Assembly (NCBI RefSeq): GCF_010747415.1
Contig: NZ_JAAGNZ010000001.1
Location: 310,001 to 374,000, forward strand
Source: Spirosoma agri
GTDB lineage: Bacteria; Bacteroidota; Bacteroidia; Cytophagales; Spirosomataceae
Direction: 5' to 3'
DNA length: 64,000 nt
Part shown: positions 54,750-63,777 of the stretch, one piece after another
Layout of the letters: every line of letters starts with the position of its first letter
How positions within the stretch are numbered: position 1 is the stretch's first letter
Translations under genes and position numbers: made by a program
The notes under the pieces: generated by a model
What the model was told of the DNA's origin: nothing
Database searches by the model: none
What the model saw: the letters and a program-made list of their open reading frames with translations, nothing else

Positions 54750-55108
54750 ATCGGTCGGCTATCGAAGGTATATAGTAGATACGAGAAAAGAGGTGATTGT
54801 GTTGCGGGGGCCTGCTGACATAAAATCGTTTAAATGGAAATTTAATCATGCGTTCCTGGGGTTAACAACCAGTGAGAAGAGCGATTGATTGGTCCTGTTC
54901 CAAAAAGCTCGTTCATGATACAGTACCTGCGCTAAGCGTATAGCACGTCAAGACTTGATGGAGAATGAATCAATAAACTGGTTGATGGCAAAAAGTGTCA
55001 TCGTCTGTTCTGGTAATTGTCAGACGATGAGCTATCTATAAGCGAATTTTAATTCGTTGTCCGTTAAACGCTCATTACCTTAGTTTGTCCTAGTAGTATA
55101 GCCAGTCA
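54750..55108. other. Divergent intergenic region between S8 protease and DUF1800 genes
   Basis: 359 bp with no gene seen. It contains a 10-bp perfect stem-loop at 54998-55030 and, near 55080, a TTAGTTTG sequence one mismatch from the -7 consensus that could serve the DUF1800 gene. Confidence 0.4.
54998..55030. repeat. Perfect 10-bp inverted repeat upstream of the DUF1800 gene
   Basis: TCATCGTCTG and CAGACGATGA separated by 13 nt. It lies about 80 bp before the start; operator or leader hairpin are both possible. Confidence 0.5.
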
Positions 55109-56569
55109 ATGAGGCCTATGGATAAACTGAGCAGACAGCAACAAACCCGCTACCTCTTCACGCGGGCCGGTTTCGGGGCTACGCCGGCTGAACTTGATGA
55201 AGCCGCCCGAAAATCAATTCGGAAAGTCGTTCGTCAGTTAATGAAGGACAGCGAGTCGTTTACGGAATTGCGCGTCGTCGAACCCGACGAAAACGTGACG
55301 AAGAAGGCGCTGAAAGGGCTGGTGAAAGACGGCCAGCTTGACCGGGACATGCTGAAAGAACGCATTCGGATGAATGCCGAAAAGATCCGAGATCTGAACC
55401 TGCAATGGCTCGATCGGATGGCATCCGGGCAGGGCGTGGTACGGGAGAAAATGGCCCTGTTCTGGCATGGTCATTTTGCCTGCCGGACCATGGGCCAGAA
55501 TCCGTTGTTCATGCAGCAATACGCCAACACGATCCGTAAACATGCACTGGGTCGTTTCGGTGATTTGCTGATGGCGGTGTCGAAAGAACCGGCAATGTTG
55601 CAATTCCTCAACAACCAGCAGAACCGGAAGAATGCGCCCAATGAGAACTTCGCCCGTGAGTTGATGGAGTTGTTTACGCTGGGACGCGGGCATTATTCGG
55701 AATATGACATAAAAGAAGCCGCGCGGGCATTCACGGGTTGGCAGTTCACGTCCGACGGGCAGTTTGTCTTTCGGGAGCGCGTTCACGACGAGGGTGATAA
55801 GACAGTTTTCGGTAAGACCGGTGCGTTCAATGGCGACGATGTGATTGCCATGTTACTCGAAAATAAGCAGACCGCAACGTTTATAACCACCAAAATTTAC
55901 CGGTATTTCGTTACGGACAGCCCGGCCAACGACGCTGAAAGCACCACACGAATTGAGCAATTAGCCGAGCAATTCTATAAAAGTGGGTATGACATTGCCG
56001 GTCTGATGGAAAGCCTATTTTCCACCGACTGGTTCTACGACCCCAAAAACGTCGGATCGCACATTAAGTCGCCGGTTGAGCTACTGGCCGGGATGCGCCA
56101 CACGCTCAACCTAACGTTTCAGCAGCCGCAAACGCAGATTTTCGTCCAGCGGACATTAGGACAGATTCTCTTTTACCCGCCCAATGTAGCGGGCTGGCCG
56201 GGTGGCAAGAACTGGATCGATTCGTCGAGTTTGCTGTTCCGGATGCAGCTGCCAAGTTACGTTCTGAACGATGCCGAGGTGACCGTTCGGCCTAAAGAAG
56301 ACGGCGACATCAACACGCAACTTCTGGCCCGAAAAGGTGGGCAACGGTTTCAGGTAACGATCAACTGGGACGGCTTCGAGACCATATTTGCCAAAACGCC
56401 CGACAATGACCTTCCCGACGCTATCGCGGCTGCTTTGTTGCCATTCCCGCTCAAGGCTGAACAGAAGAAATTGATCGAAACGCAAACCGCACATGATCTA
56501 ACCCGTTCCCGGCGCATCCACGCCCTAACGGCGGCCCTGATGAGCTTACCCGAGTATCAGCTTACATAG
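55109..56569 (+). CDS. DUF1800 family protein
   Basis: 486 residues, no clear signal peptide. LFTRAGFGATPAELDEA at the N-terminus, MALFWHGHFACR, NENFARELMELFTLGRGHYSE and AARAFTGWQF are DUF1800 hallmarks. Function unknown; nearly always paired with a DUF1501 gene, as here, and often found in organisms handling surface polymers. A second Met at 55118 is an equally good start. Confidence 0.88.
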   Translation: MRPMDKLSRQQQTRYLFTRAGFGATPAELDEAARKSIRKVVRQLMKDSESFTELRVVEPDENVTKKALKGLVKDGQLDRDMLKERIRMNAEKIRDLNLQWLDRMASGQGVVREKMALFWHGHFACRTMGQNPLFMQQYANTIRKHALGRFGDLLMAVSKEPAMLQFLNNQQNRKNAPNENFARELMELFTLGRGHYSEYDIKEAARAFTGWQFTSDGQFVFRERVHDEGDKTVFGKTGAFNGDDVIAMLLENKQTATFITTKIYRYFVTDSPANDAESTTRIEQLAEQFYKSGYDIAGLMESLFSTDWFYDPKNVGSHIKSPVELLAGMRHTLNLTFQQPQTQIFVQRTLGQILFYPPNVAGWPGGKNWIDSSSLLFRMQLPSYVLNDAEVTVRPKEDGDINTQLLARKGGQRFQVTINWDGFETIFAKTPDNDLPDAIAAALLPFPLKAEQKKLIETQTAHDLTRSRRIHALTAALMSLPEYQLT

Positions 56570-56572
56570 TGG

Positions 56573-56633
56573 TGAACGAGTGAAAGGCAAAAGGGCGAAA
56601 CGCTGACGCGTAAGCCAGTTGTTCACTCGTTCA
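56573..56633. repeat. Inverted repeat between DUF1800 and DUF1501 genes
   Basis: TGAACGAGTGAA (56573-56584) and TTCACTCGTTCA (56622-56633) are perfect complements with a 37-nt interval. No T run. Confidence 0.5.
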
Positions 56634-56659
56634 TTCATTTACTCTTTCGCTCTTTAACC

Positions 56660-57862
56660 ATGAACCGCAGAGACTTTGTAAAACAATCGGCCCTGACAAC
56701 CGCGGGAACCCTGCTGATTCCGCATTTTCTGAAAGCCTACGAAACGCAGGCGATGGGTCAACTGACCGGATCGAACGGCAAGATTCTGGTGATCGTGCAA
56801 CTGTCGGGGGGTAATGATGGCCTGAATACGGTTGTCCCCTACCGCAATGATATTTACTACCGCGAGCGGCCAACGATTGCTATTCGTCCCGAGAAAGTGC
56901 TGCCGTTGACCGACGAAATCGGTATTCATCCGGCAATGGGTCCGCTGAAAGCGCTGTATGACGATGGATTGCTGACGGTGATTAATAACGTGGGGTATCC
57001 CAATCCGGACCGGTCGCATTTTCGCTCGATGGACATCTGGCAAACTGCCAGCGATTCGGACCAGTACCTGCGTACGGGTTGGATTGGGCGTTATCTGGAT
57101 GCTGCCTGTGCCGGAAAAGAACAGCAGCCGTTCCGAACGATAGAGGTCGATGACACGCTTAGCCTTGCGCTGAAAGGAAACAGCCTGAACGGAATGGCTG
57201 TCCTGGACCCTAAAAAGCTGTATACTCAGACGCGCAGCGGGCTGGTGACGAAACTGAGCCGCGATCATCACGACGAGCCGGAACCGGTTGCCTATCTCTA
57301 CAAAACGCTGGCCGAAACGGTTTCGTCGGCTGAGTACGTGTATGACAAGGCCAGGATACAGCACACGCCAGCTACCTATCCGAACCATGAACTGGGCAAC
57401 CGGCTCAAAACCGTCTCCCAGTTTATTCAGTCGGGCGTCGGAACGAGCGTTTACTACATCTCGATCAGTGGTTTCGATACGCACATCAACCAGCCGGGTC
57501 AGCAGGAGCGACTACTGGGGCAATATGCCGAAGCTGTTGGCGCATTTATGACTGACCTGAAAGCGGCCGGGCGACAAAATGATGTCATGCTGATGACGTT
57601 CTCGGAGTTTGGTCGGCGGGTGAAGCAGAACGCCAGTAACGGGACCGACCACGGAACGGCCAATAACGTGTTTCTAATCGGTGGCGGTTTACCGTCGCGC
57701 CGGGTGCTGAACGAAGCGCCTGATCTGACTAAATTAACCGATGGTGACCTAACGTATTCCGTTGATTTTCGTCAGATTTATGCTACGCTGCTTCGTGACT
57801 ATCTGGGTACGGATGATGTAGCGATTCTCGGGCGAAAATTTGAACCGCTGAAGATCGTTTGA
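56660..57862 (+). CDS. DUF1501 family exported protein
   Basis: 400 residues. N-terminus MNRRDFVKQSALTTAGTLL has the RR pattern of a Tat signal. DUF1501 belongs to the alkaline phosphatase/sulfatase superfamily; QLSGGNDGLNTVVPY, GFDTHINQPGQQERLL and FSEFGRRVKQNAS are the family blocks. Probably exported folded with its DUF1800 partner, whose gene ends 90 bp upstream. Biochemical role not established. Confidence 0.9.
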   Translation: MNRRDFVKQSALTTAGTLLIPHFLKAYETQAMGQLTGSNGKILVIVQLSGGNDGLNTVVPYRNDIYYRERPTIAIRPEKVLPLTDEIGIHPAMGPLKALYDDGLLTVINNVGYPNPDRSHFRSMDIWQTASDSDQYLRTGWIGRYLDAACAGKEQQPFRTIEVDDTLSLALKGNSLNGMAVLDPKKLYTQTRSGLVTKLSRDHHDEPEPVAYLYKTLAETVSSAEYVYDKARIQHTPATYPNHELGNRLKTVSQFIQSGVGTSVYYISISGFDTHINQPGQQERLLGQYAEAVGAFMTDLKAAGRQNDVMLMTFSEFGRRVKQNASNGTDHGTANNVFLIGGGLPSRRVLNEAPDLTKLTDGDLTYSVDFRQIYATLLRDYLGTDDVAILGRKFEPLKIV

Positions 57863-57994
57863 GAAGGCTGGTCACAATAGGTAGCAACCCGAGTTTTGTC
57901 GTCCTGGTTACTTACGATAATATTTCACGCGCTTACCATAAAAGTCTGCGCTAAACTGCGTTACTTCGCAAAGAGTCAATTTGTATTATTCTGA

Positions 57995-58477
57995 ATGGTA
58001 GGTATTATTATGGGGAGCCTCTCGGACCGTAAGGTCATGCAGGAGGCTGCCGAGATTTTAACCACGTTGGGTGTGGTATGGGAGATGGACATCGTTTCGG
58101 CGCACCGTACACCCGAAAAAATGGTTGATTACGCGAAAACAGCCCGTGACCGGGGTTTGCGGGTCATTATTGCCGGGGCGGGTGGCGCGGCTCATCTGCC
58201 TGGTATGGTAGCGTCATTGACTACATTGCCCGTAATCGGTGTGCCTGTCAAATCGAGCAATTCCATCGATGGTTGGGATTCTGTCCTGTCAATCTTACAG
58301 ATGCCGGCTGGCGTTCCTGTGGCCACAATGGCCCTCGACGGCGCGCGTAACGCAGGTATTCTGGCTGCGCAAATTATTGGCAGTGCCGATGAACGGGTTT
58401 CTCAAAAGCTGACGCAGTTTAAAGAAGAATTGAAAGAAAAAGTGGCTGAGATGAGCCGCCAGCTGACTACGCCCTAA
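57995..58477 (+). CDS. purE: N5-carboxyaminoimidazole ribonucleotide mutase
   Basis: 160 residues, class I PurE size. MGSLSDRKVM, SAHRTPEKM (42-50) and GAGGAAHLPGM are the active-site loops. Interconverts N5-CAIR and CAIR in purine synthesis. The purK gene is not adjacent; instead a LysM protein gene follows after 14 bp. Confidence 0.97.
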   Translation: MVGIIMGSLSDRKVMQEAAEILTTLGVVWEMDIVSAHRTPEKMVDYAKTARDRGLRVIIAGAGGAAHLPGMVASLTTLPVIGVPVKSSNSIDGWDSVLSILQMPAGVPVATMALDGARNAGILAAQIIGSADERVSQKLTQFKEELKEKVAEMSRQLTTP

Positions 58478-58491
58478 TTAATACATGCTCA

Positions 58492-59334
58492 ATGGAAACT
58501 GATAATCAAACGACAAATCCACGTCCGACCGGAAGCTCCGGTTTGCCCGCTCTTACGCTCATTGTACTGGTCGGCCTGATCGCGGCTTTGCTTTATGTTG
58601 GTTATGAATATATTTCCGACGATACCAATGGCTCCGATGAACTGACGAACGTTGCCCTCGACACAACCTCTCAGCAACCAATTGCGCAGGAAAATGGGGA
58701 CATGCTGATGGCACCTGAGGAAGTGGATACCTCCTCACAGCCCGCTCCGGTCGATCTGTCGCAGGCGGCTCCCCCTGCCGATGCGCCCGAAGCCAATACG
58801 CTGGCTGAAGAGGTTGCCGAAGGAAATCGGGAAACGACCGCTGGTAAACCCGGACCAAACGAAAAGGCAACCGTGGTGAAACCGGCCGCTGAGAAACCGG
58901 ACGTAGTCAAAAAAGAAGAGAAACCAACGGTCGAAAAACCGAAAGAAGAGGTTGCAACCGAAAAGCCCAAAGCGGAGAAACCGAAAGAAGAGGTTGCAAC
59001 CGAAAAGCCTAAAATAACCCCCGGTGGCTTGTCAAGGGCGTACACCGTTGGATCGGGAGAAACCTTTTATGGCGTAGCCAACCGCTACAACATGAAGGTG
59101 AGTACGCTGAAAGAGCTAAACCCCAATGTATCGGAAAGCGATGTGAAGGCGGGCGTTACGAAACTGAACGTGAAAGTAATGGCGGTTCATACTGTTGGAC
59201 CGGGTGATGTACTGCGTGTAATAGCCCAGAAGTATGGTGTAAGTAAGGAAGCTATCATGCGGGCCAACAAACGAGATAAAGACATCGCCACGCGGGGCGA
59301 ACGACTGATTATCCCATTCCCGGAAAAGAAATAA
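58492..59334 (+). CDS. Membrane-anchored protein with two LysM domains
   Basis: 280 residues. One membrane span (about 22-42), then a low-complexity linker rich in Glu, Lys, Pro (about 55-175), including two tandem copies of KPKEEVATEKPKAE-like sequence, then two LysM domains (about 179-222, TVGSGETFYGVANRYNM; and 232-278, TVGPGDVLRVIAQKYGV). LysM binds peptidoglycan or chitin, so the protein likely tethers the inner membrane to the wall. Close downstream of purE. Confidence 0.88.
   Translation: METDNQTTNPRPTGSSGLPALTLIVLVGLIAALLYVGYEYISDDTNGSDELTNVALDTTSQQPIAQENGDMLMAPEEVDTSSQPAPVDLSQAAPPADAPEANTLAEEVAEGNRETTAGKPGPNEKATVVKPAAEKPDVVKKEEKPTVEKPKEEVATEKPKAEKPKEEVATEKPKITPGGLSRAYTVGSGETFYGVANRYNMKVSTLKELNPNVSESDVKAGVTKLNVKVMAVHTVGPGDVLRVIAQKYGVSKEAIMRANKRDKDIATRGERLIIPFPEKK
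58937..59009 (+). repeat. Tandem 42-bp in-frame duplication inside the LysM gene linker
   Basis: A 31-base sequence at 58937-58967 recurs exactly at 58979-59009, offset 42 bp (14 codons). In-frame, so linker length can vary without breaking the gene. Confidence 0.8.
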
Positions 59335-59366
59335 TGTAGAGACCGCACCGGCGGACCGGCAATCCA

Positions 59367-60215
59367 TTATTTTTTCTCATAGACCAGCCCCACCGTAAAG
59401 CGGAGGTCGTTATTCTGGCGGCCGGGAACGACCAGGCTTTCGTACGCATTCGCCAGTGTTGTTCGCAGACTGGTTGTTGCGGTTAGTTTTACCTGAACAC
59501 TGGCACTGGCATTCCAACGGATATTGTACTGACCTAATGCGGGTTGATAAAATGTCGTATGGGTAACTGTCCAGCGGTCGTGATCGAACGTGTACTCGCC
59601 ATAGAGCCGTAGCGAATTTCGGAAAATGTTGATGTCATTCAGTTCCAGAAAGTCGGTGTATTCCTGCATCAGAACGTCCGTGATGGAAATGTAAGCCCGC
59701 TTCTGGTTCAGCACTTTAAAGCCCGCTCCACTCGCAACGGTCCACCGATGGTTGATCTGTCGCAAATTACTTCGCTCGTAAGACCCAAAAGCCAGATAGT
59801 ATAGCCGTTTTTCGTGTCGGTACGTCGTTCGTAGATCGCCAAACCACTCGCGTTCGGCCAGTAGTCCATTCTGCTTTCCGTAGACGAACGATGGATTGCT
59901 GGACAGTTTGAAATAATTGCTAAGCTGGTAATCGACAGAACTGGCCAATTGCAATAAAGCCCGCTCGACGTTACCGGATGTGATTGTGCCATCGGCCGCG
60001 AAGCGGTACCGGAAGAGGGGCGTTGGTGGGACGGGCGCTGCTTTAGCTGTATCCTTACGGCCGGTTATGGCCTTGCTTGAGTCGGTCTTGCTCGTGCTGA
60101 TAGAGTCTGGTGTTGAGGGTCGTAACGGATCGGGCTGCTCCACGATCTGGGAAAAAGCCCTAAAATGAAAGACACAGGTACTGAAGATAAGAATAAAGAC
60201 GTGAGCTATTTTCAC
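59367..60215 (-). CDS. DUF481-like outer-membrane protein
   Basis: 282 residues from a GTG at 60215; this start gives the signal peptide VKIAHVFILIFSTCVFHFRAFSQ, whereas the longer ATG frame at 60308 would begin inside the divergent gene's leader. Ser/Thr/Pro-rich linker (about 30-70), then a DUF481 beta-barrel region (SNYFKLSSNPSFVYGKQNG, REWFGDLRTTYRHEKRLYYL, ending LRFTVGLVYEKK). DUF481 proteins resemble YdiY; their role is unknown. Confidence 0.8.
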   Translation of the reverse strand: MKIAHVFILIFSTCVFHFRAFSQIVEQPDPLRPSTPDSISTSKTDSSKAITGRKDTAKAAPVPPTPLFRYRFAADGTITSGNVERALLQLASSVDYQLSNYFKLSSNPSFVYGKQNGLLAEREWFGDLRTTYRHEKRLYYLAFGSYERSNLRQINHRWTVASGAGFKVLNQKRAYISITDVLMQEYTDFLELNDINIFRNSLRLYGEYTFDHDRWTVTHTTFYQPALGQYNIRWNASASVQVKLTATTSLRTTLANAYESLVVPGRQNNDLRFTVGLVYEKK

Positions 60216-60257
60216 GGTATGTTGCGTTGGTAAGGGGCGCAACTTAGGAAAAAAGTA

Positions 60258-60265
60258 TAGATTTG
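60258..60265 (+). promoter_or_regulatory. Bacteroidota -7 box (TAGATTTG) for the Gfo/Idh gene
   Basis: Perfect TAnnTTTG, 54 bases upstream of the ATG at 60320. It is downstream of the DUF481 start on the other strand, in a compact divergent region. Confidence 0.5.
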
Positions 60266-60319
60266 ACCGATGGCCGACTGGCCTATTTATCGAATAGCCT
60301 TCACTCAATCAGTAGCTAC

Positions 60320-61285
60320 ATGATCCGCTGGGGAATCTTAGGACCGGGCCGCATCGCCCATAAATTTGCGCAGGATTTGCTGACACTGCCCGATGCACAA
60401 CTATACGCTGTCGCTTCGTCCAGTCAGCAACGTGCCGATGAATTTGCGCAACAGTATGGCGCTGAACATGCGTTCGGAACCTATGAAGACCTATTAACGC
60501 TACCCGATCTGGATGTGGTTTATATCGCTACTCCGCACACACAACACCACGAAAATACCATGCTGTTGTTGAACGGTGGCGTGGCAGTGTTGGGGGAGAA
60601 ACCCTTTGCCATGAACAGCGAGCAGGTGCGCGAGATGGTGGAAACCGCCCGATCGAAAGGGATTTTTTTGATGGAAGCCCTCTGGAGCCGGTTCATGCCC
60701 GGCATTGTGAAAGCACTGGAACTAACGCAGTCGGGCGCGATCGGTAAGGTTGTTTCGGTAAAAGCTGACTTCGGCTTCAAAGCGGAGTTCTCCCCCGAAG
60801 GCCGACTGTTCAACAAAGCACTGGGCGGTGGAGCCTTGCTCGATATTGGTATTTATCCGCTTTTTCTGTCTTATCTGTTGCTCGGAAAACCGAAGTCGAT
60901 CAAGGCATCAGCCGTATTTGGCCAAACCGGGGTCGATGAGCAGTGCGGTATGGTGCTGACGTATGAGGCTGGACAGTTAGCCCTGTTGGATTGCACGTTA
61001 CAGGCAAAAACCGATTGTGTTGGTGTCATTCAGGGCGAGTCGGGTCAGATTCGCATCCATAGTCGTTTTCACGAAACGAAAGGCGTAACGCTTCTGATCG
61101 ACGGGCAGGAACCGGTCGAGTTTGATTTTGATCGGAGCACGCACGGCTATGACTTTGAAGCACAACACGTGATGGACTGTCTGACCGAAGGCCGGACCGA
61201 AAGTAACAGTTGGTCGCTTGACGACAGCCTGAATCTCATGGAACTGCTGGACGCGATCCGGGCCGAAACGGGTATCGTTTATTAG
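60320..61285 (+). CDS. Gfo/Idh/MocA family oxidoreductase
   Basis: 321 residues from the ATG at 60320; the frame opens with TTG at 60263 but that overlaps the promoter box. Rossmann fold WGILGPGRIAHKFAQDL, YIATPHTQHHENTMLLL and EKPFAMNSEQV with the catalytic Lys; C-terminal beta-sheet domain with GGGALLDIGIYPLF. NAD(P)-dependent dehydrogenase on a sugar, inositol or dihydrodiol; substrate unknown. A 24-bp perfect inverted repeat follows 5 bases after the stop. Confidence 0.92.
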   Translation: MIRWGILGPGRIAHKFAQDLLTLPDAQLYAVASSSQQRADEFAQQYGAEHAFGTYEDLLTLPDLDVVYIATPHTQHHENTMLLLNGGVAVLGEKPFAMNSEQVREMVETARSKGIFLMEALWSRFMPGIVKALELTQSGAIGKVVSVKADFGFKAEFSPEGRLFNKALGGGALLDIGIYPLFLSYLLLGKPKSIKASAVFGQTGVDEQCGMVLTYEAGQLALLDCTLQAKTDCVGVIQGESGQIRIHSRFHETKGVTLLIDGQEPVEFDFDRSTHGYDFEAQHVMDCLTEGRTESNSWSLDDSLNLMELLDAIRAETGIVY

Positions 61286-61290
61286 ACTTG

Positions 61291-61347
61291 TGTAACGCGG
61301 GAGGAAACCAGCGACCTTTGACATCGCTGGTTTCCTCCCGCGTTACA
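61291..61347. terminator. 24-bp perfect inverted repeat after the Gfo/Idh gene
   Basis: 61291-61314 and 61324-61347 are exact complements (starting TGTAACGCGGGAGG), loop CCTTTGACA of 9 nt. No T run on either side, so it may be a terminator with cofactors, an mRNA stabiliser or a mobile palindrome. Confidence 0.7.
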
Positions 61348-61423
61348 TCGAAAACATTGGTTCCTGAGAGGGAAGGGGCCGGCGTTTTTTCAGTCTTTTT
61401 GTCCCGCTCTTCCCATTCCTCCT

Positions 61424-61431
61424 TACCTTTG
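61424..61431 (+). promoter_or_regulatory. -7 box (TACCTTTG) 4 bases before the purM-like start codon
   Basis: Perfect TAnnTTTG; the ATG is at 61436. A TTG lies at 61399-61401 with 22-bp spacing. If used, transcription would start at or near the start codon. Confidence 0.55.
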
Positions 61432-61435
61432 TGGC

Positions 61436-62608
61436 ATGACCGATCGTTACGCCCAACGCGGAGTTTCCGCCAGTAAAGAAGATGTTCACAACGCCATAGC
61501 CCAGCTCGACAAGGGATTATTTCCCAAGGCGTTTTGCAAAATCGTGCCCGATACGCTGGCTGGCGATCCGGAGTATTGCACCATCATGCATGCTGACGGA
61601 GCTGGAACAAAATCATCGCTGGCCTACCTGTACTGGCGCGAAACGGGTGATCTGAGCGTCTGGCGGGGTATTGCCCAGGATGCGGTCGTCATGAATACTG
61701 ACGACCTGATCTGCGTTGGTGCCACTGGTCCCATGCTGCTATCGTCGACCATCGGGCGTAACAAAAACCTGATTCCGGGTGAAGTGATTGCCGAACTTAT
61801 CAATGGTACGGAAGAGGTGTTGCAGATGCTTCGCGACCACGGCATTGAGATCTACAGCACGGGTGGTGAAACCGCCGATGTCGGTGATCTGGTTCGCACG
61901 GTTATTGTCGATAGCACGGTCATTGCCCGGATGCGACGCGATCAGGTCATCAGTAATGATCGTATCCAGGCGGGTGATGTCATTGTCGGACTCGCTTCAT
62001 TCGGCCAGTCAACCTACGAAACAACCTACAACGGCGGCATGGGTAGCAATGGGCTTACGTCGGCCCGGCATGATGTGCTGGCTCATTACCTTGCTGACAA
62101 CTACCCGGAAAGTTTTGACCCGGCAATTGATCGAAATCTTATCTATAGCGGATCGAAACGACTAACGGACACCATCGCCGTCGGTACTGGCGAGACGGTG
62201 ACGGTCGGTCAACTGATTCTGTCGCCCACGCGTACGTACGCACCCGTCGTCAAAATGCTTCTCAATGAGTTGCGCCCATACATTCATGGTATGGTGCATT
62301 GTTCGGGTGGTGCACAGACCAAGGTGCTTCATTTTATCGATGATCTGCACGTTATAAAAGATAATCTGTTCCCGGTTCCGCCTTTGTTTCAGCTCATTCA
62401 GCAGGAGAGCGGTACGAGCTGGCAGGAGATGTATAAAGTCTTCAATATGGGGCACCGGTTGGAAGTATATCTGCCCGAAAATGTCGCTCAGCGTGTTATC
62501 GATGTGGCAAACTCATTTGGCATTGCTGCTCAATTAATTGGCCGCGTGGAGGCTTATAGCGGCAAGCGAGTCACCATAAATTCGGATCAGGGTACTTTTT
62601 TGTATTAG
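61436..62608 (+). CDS. Phosphoribosylformylglycinamidine cyclo-ligase-like protein (AIR synthase fold)
   Basis: 390 residues, the longer Bacteroidota PurM form. MTDRYAQRGVSASKEDVHNAI matches that subfamily's start; DGAGTKSSLAYLYW, GIAQDAVVMNTDDLICVGA and GGETADVGDLVRTV are AIR synthase motifs for ATP and substrate. Catalyses ring closure of FGAM to AIR in purine synthesis. Kept unnamed because a second, shorter PurM may exist elsewhere. A -7 box almost touches the start codon. Confidence 0.88.
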   Translation: MTDRYAQRGVSASKEDVHNAIAQLDKGLFPKAFCKIVPDTLAGDPEYCTIMHADGAGTKSSLAYLYWRETGDLSVWRGIAQDAVVMNTDDLICVGATGPMLLSSTIGRNKNLIPGEVIAELINGTEEVLQMLRDHGIEIYSTGGETADVGDLVRTVIVDSTVIARMRRDQVISNDRIQAGDVIVGLASFGQSTYETTYNGGMGSNGLTSARHDVLAHYLADNYPESFDPAIDRNLIYSGSKRLTDTIAVGTGETVTVGQLILSPTRTYAPVVKMLLNELRPYIHGMVHCSGGAQTKVLHFIDDLHVIKDNLFPVPPLFQLIQQESGTSWQEMYKVFNMGHRLEVYLPENVAQRVIDVANSFGIAAQLIGRVEAYSGKRVTINSDQGTFLY

Positions 62609-62642
62609 ATTTCTTGTAAACTTCCGGTAAGTAGCTAGATTG

Positions 62643-62667
62643 CAATTCGTAGTGACACTGCGAATTG
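62643..62667. promoter_or_regulatory. 25-bp near-perfect palindrome upstream of the secreted-protein gene
   Basis: Two 12-nt arms around a central A with a single mismatched pair (CAATTCGTAGTG and CACTGCGAATTG). It sits directly before TATCTTGC, a weak -7-like box, and 12 bases before the ATG at 62680, so it is well placed to be an operator; it could also be the purM-like terminator. Confidence 0.5.
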
Positions 62668-62679
62668 TTCTATCTTGCC

Positions 62680-63777
62680 ATGAAGGTATCGGTTACGATT
62701 CTTTTGCTGTTGCTCTGTCAGCTTGCTAGTGGGCAAGTGACGCCCTTTAGCGCCAGATGGAGTTTTGAAGGGAGTGATGCCGGTAGCTCATCCAATAGCC
62801 TGATTGCTGTTTCGGATGTCAGCTACGCGGGTGGGGTGAGGCCATTGCCCGTTAATCCTTATACATCAGGCTACGCGGGGTTGGGTGTAAACGTACAATA
62901 CTGGTCGACAACCCTTTGTAACCAAACACAGTACGTCGAATTTACGGTGAGACCGCTTGGCACGGCCCAGCTCACCATAACCTCGTTGACATTTGCCTTT
63001 TCCCGTTCCGCGAGTGGACCCCAGGACTTGAGCGTTCGATCCAGCGTTGACGGGTTCAGCAGTGACATTTATGCCCAGGGTACCTCAACGAACTACCAGA
63101 TGGCATCAGTGGGATTAAGTAATCCGGGTTTCAGTGGCCAGACGAATTCGATAACGTTTCGCATTTACGCCTGCAATCCCACCGCCAGTAATACCGTCCT
63201 TCATCTGGACGAGATTGCCATCAACGGCCAGGCGCTACCCATTATGCTTGTGTCTTTTGTGGCCAAACCCCAGGGCGAGCAGGTGCAGTTGAGCTGGGAG
63301 ACGACCTGGGAACGCAACGCTGATTACTTTGCGATTCAACGTAGCCCGGACTTGGGTGAATTCGTCACGCTGGGGCGGGTTACTGCCAACGGGAATACCG
63401 ACCGGCGCCAGCACTACGGCTTCACGGACCAACGCCCGCTGGATGGGGTCAATTACTATCGACTGAGGCAGGTTGATGTGAATGGTCAGCTGGCTGATTC
63501 TAGGCCCGTTTCCGTTGCGATGAACGAGTTGACGCCTTCCCTTGAGTTGCTGGGCAACCCGGTAGATGACCAGCGAATTCTTATTGCGGTGCGGAATATG
63601 GCCAACGCTGTCTATACCCTTACGATCCTGACCGGTCAGCAGTGGCCAGTGAATGTTGAGCCTCGGCCTGATGGTTCGATGCTTGTACTCCCTGTTCAGC
63701 CACTTCCCGCTGGTATGTATATGCTACGGGCTCACAGCGGTCCAAAGCAATTGGTGCAGAAAATAGTGGTGCGATAA
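62680..63777 (+). CDS. T9SS cargo protein with type A sorting domain
   Basis: 365 residues from the ATG at 62680 (TTG at 62665 falls in a palindrome). Signal peptide ends near LASGQ. A beta-sandwich of about 170 residues (FSARWSFEGSD to LHLDEIAINGQ) recalls lectin-like or laminin G-like folds found in Bacteroidota exported proteins; then a fibronectin-like segment (VQLSWETTWERNADYFAIQR) and a type A sorting domain at the end (LPAGMYMLRA, VQKIVVR). No catalytic motif recognised. Confidence 0.85.
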   Translation: MKVSVTILLLLLCQLASGQVTPFSARWSFEGSDAGSSSNSLIAVSDVSYAGGVRPLPVNPYTSGYAGLGVNVQYWSTTLCNQTQYVEFTVRPLGTAQLTITSLTFAFSRSASGPQDLSVRSSVDGFSSDIYAQGTSTNYQMASVGLSNPGFSGQTNSITFRIYACNPTASNTVLHLDEIAINGQALPIMLVSFVAKPQGEQVQLSWETTWERNADYFAIQRSPDLGEFVTLGRVTANGNTDRRQHYGFTDQRPLDGVNYYRLRQVDVNGQLADSRPVSVAMNELTPSLELLGNPVDDQRILIAVRNMANAVYTLTILTGQQWPVNVEPRPDGSMLVLPVQPLPAGMYMLRAHSGPKQLVQKIVVR

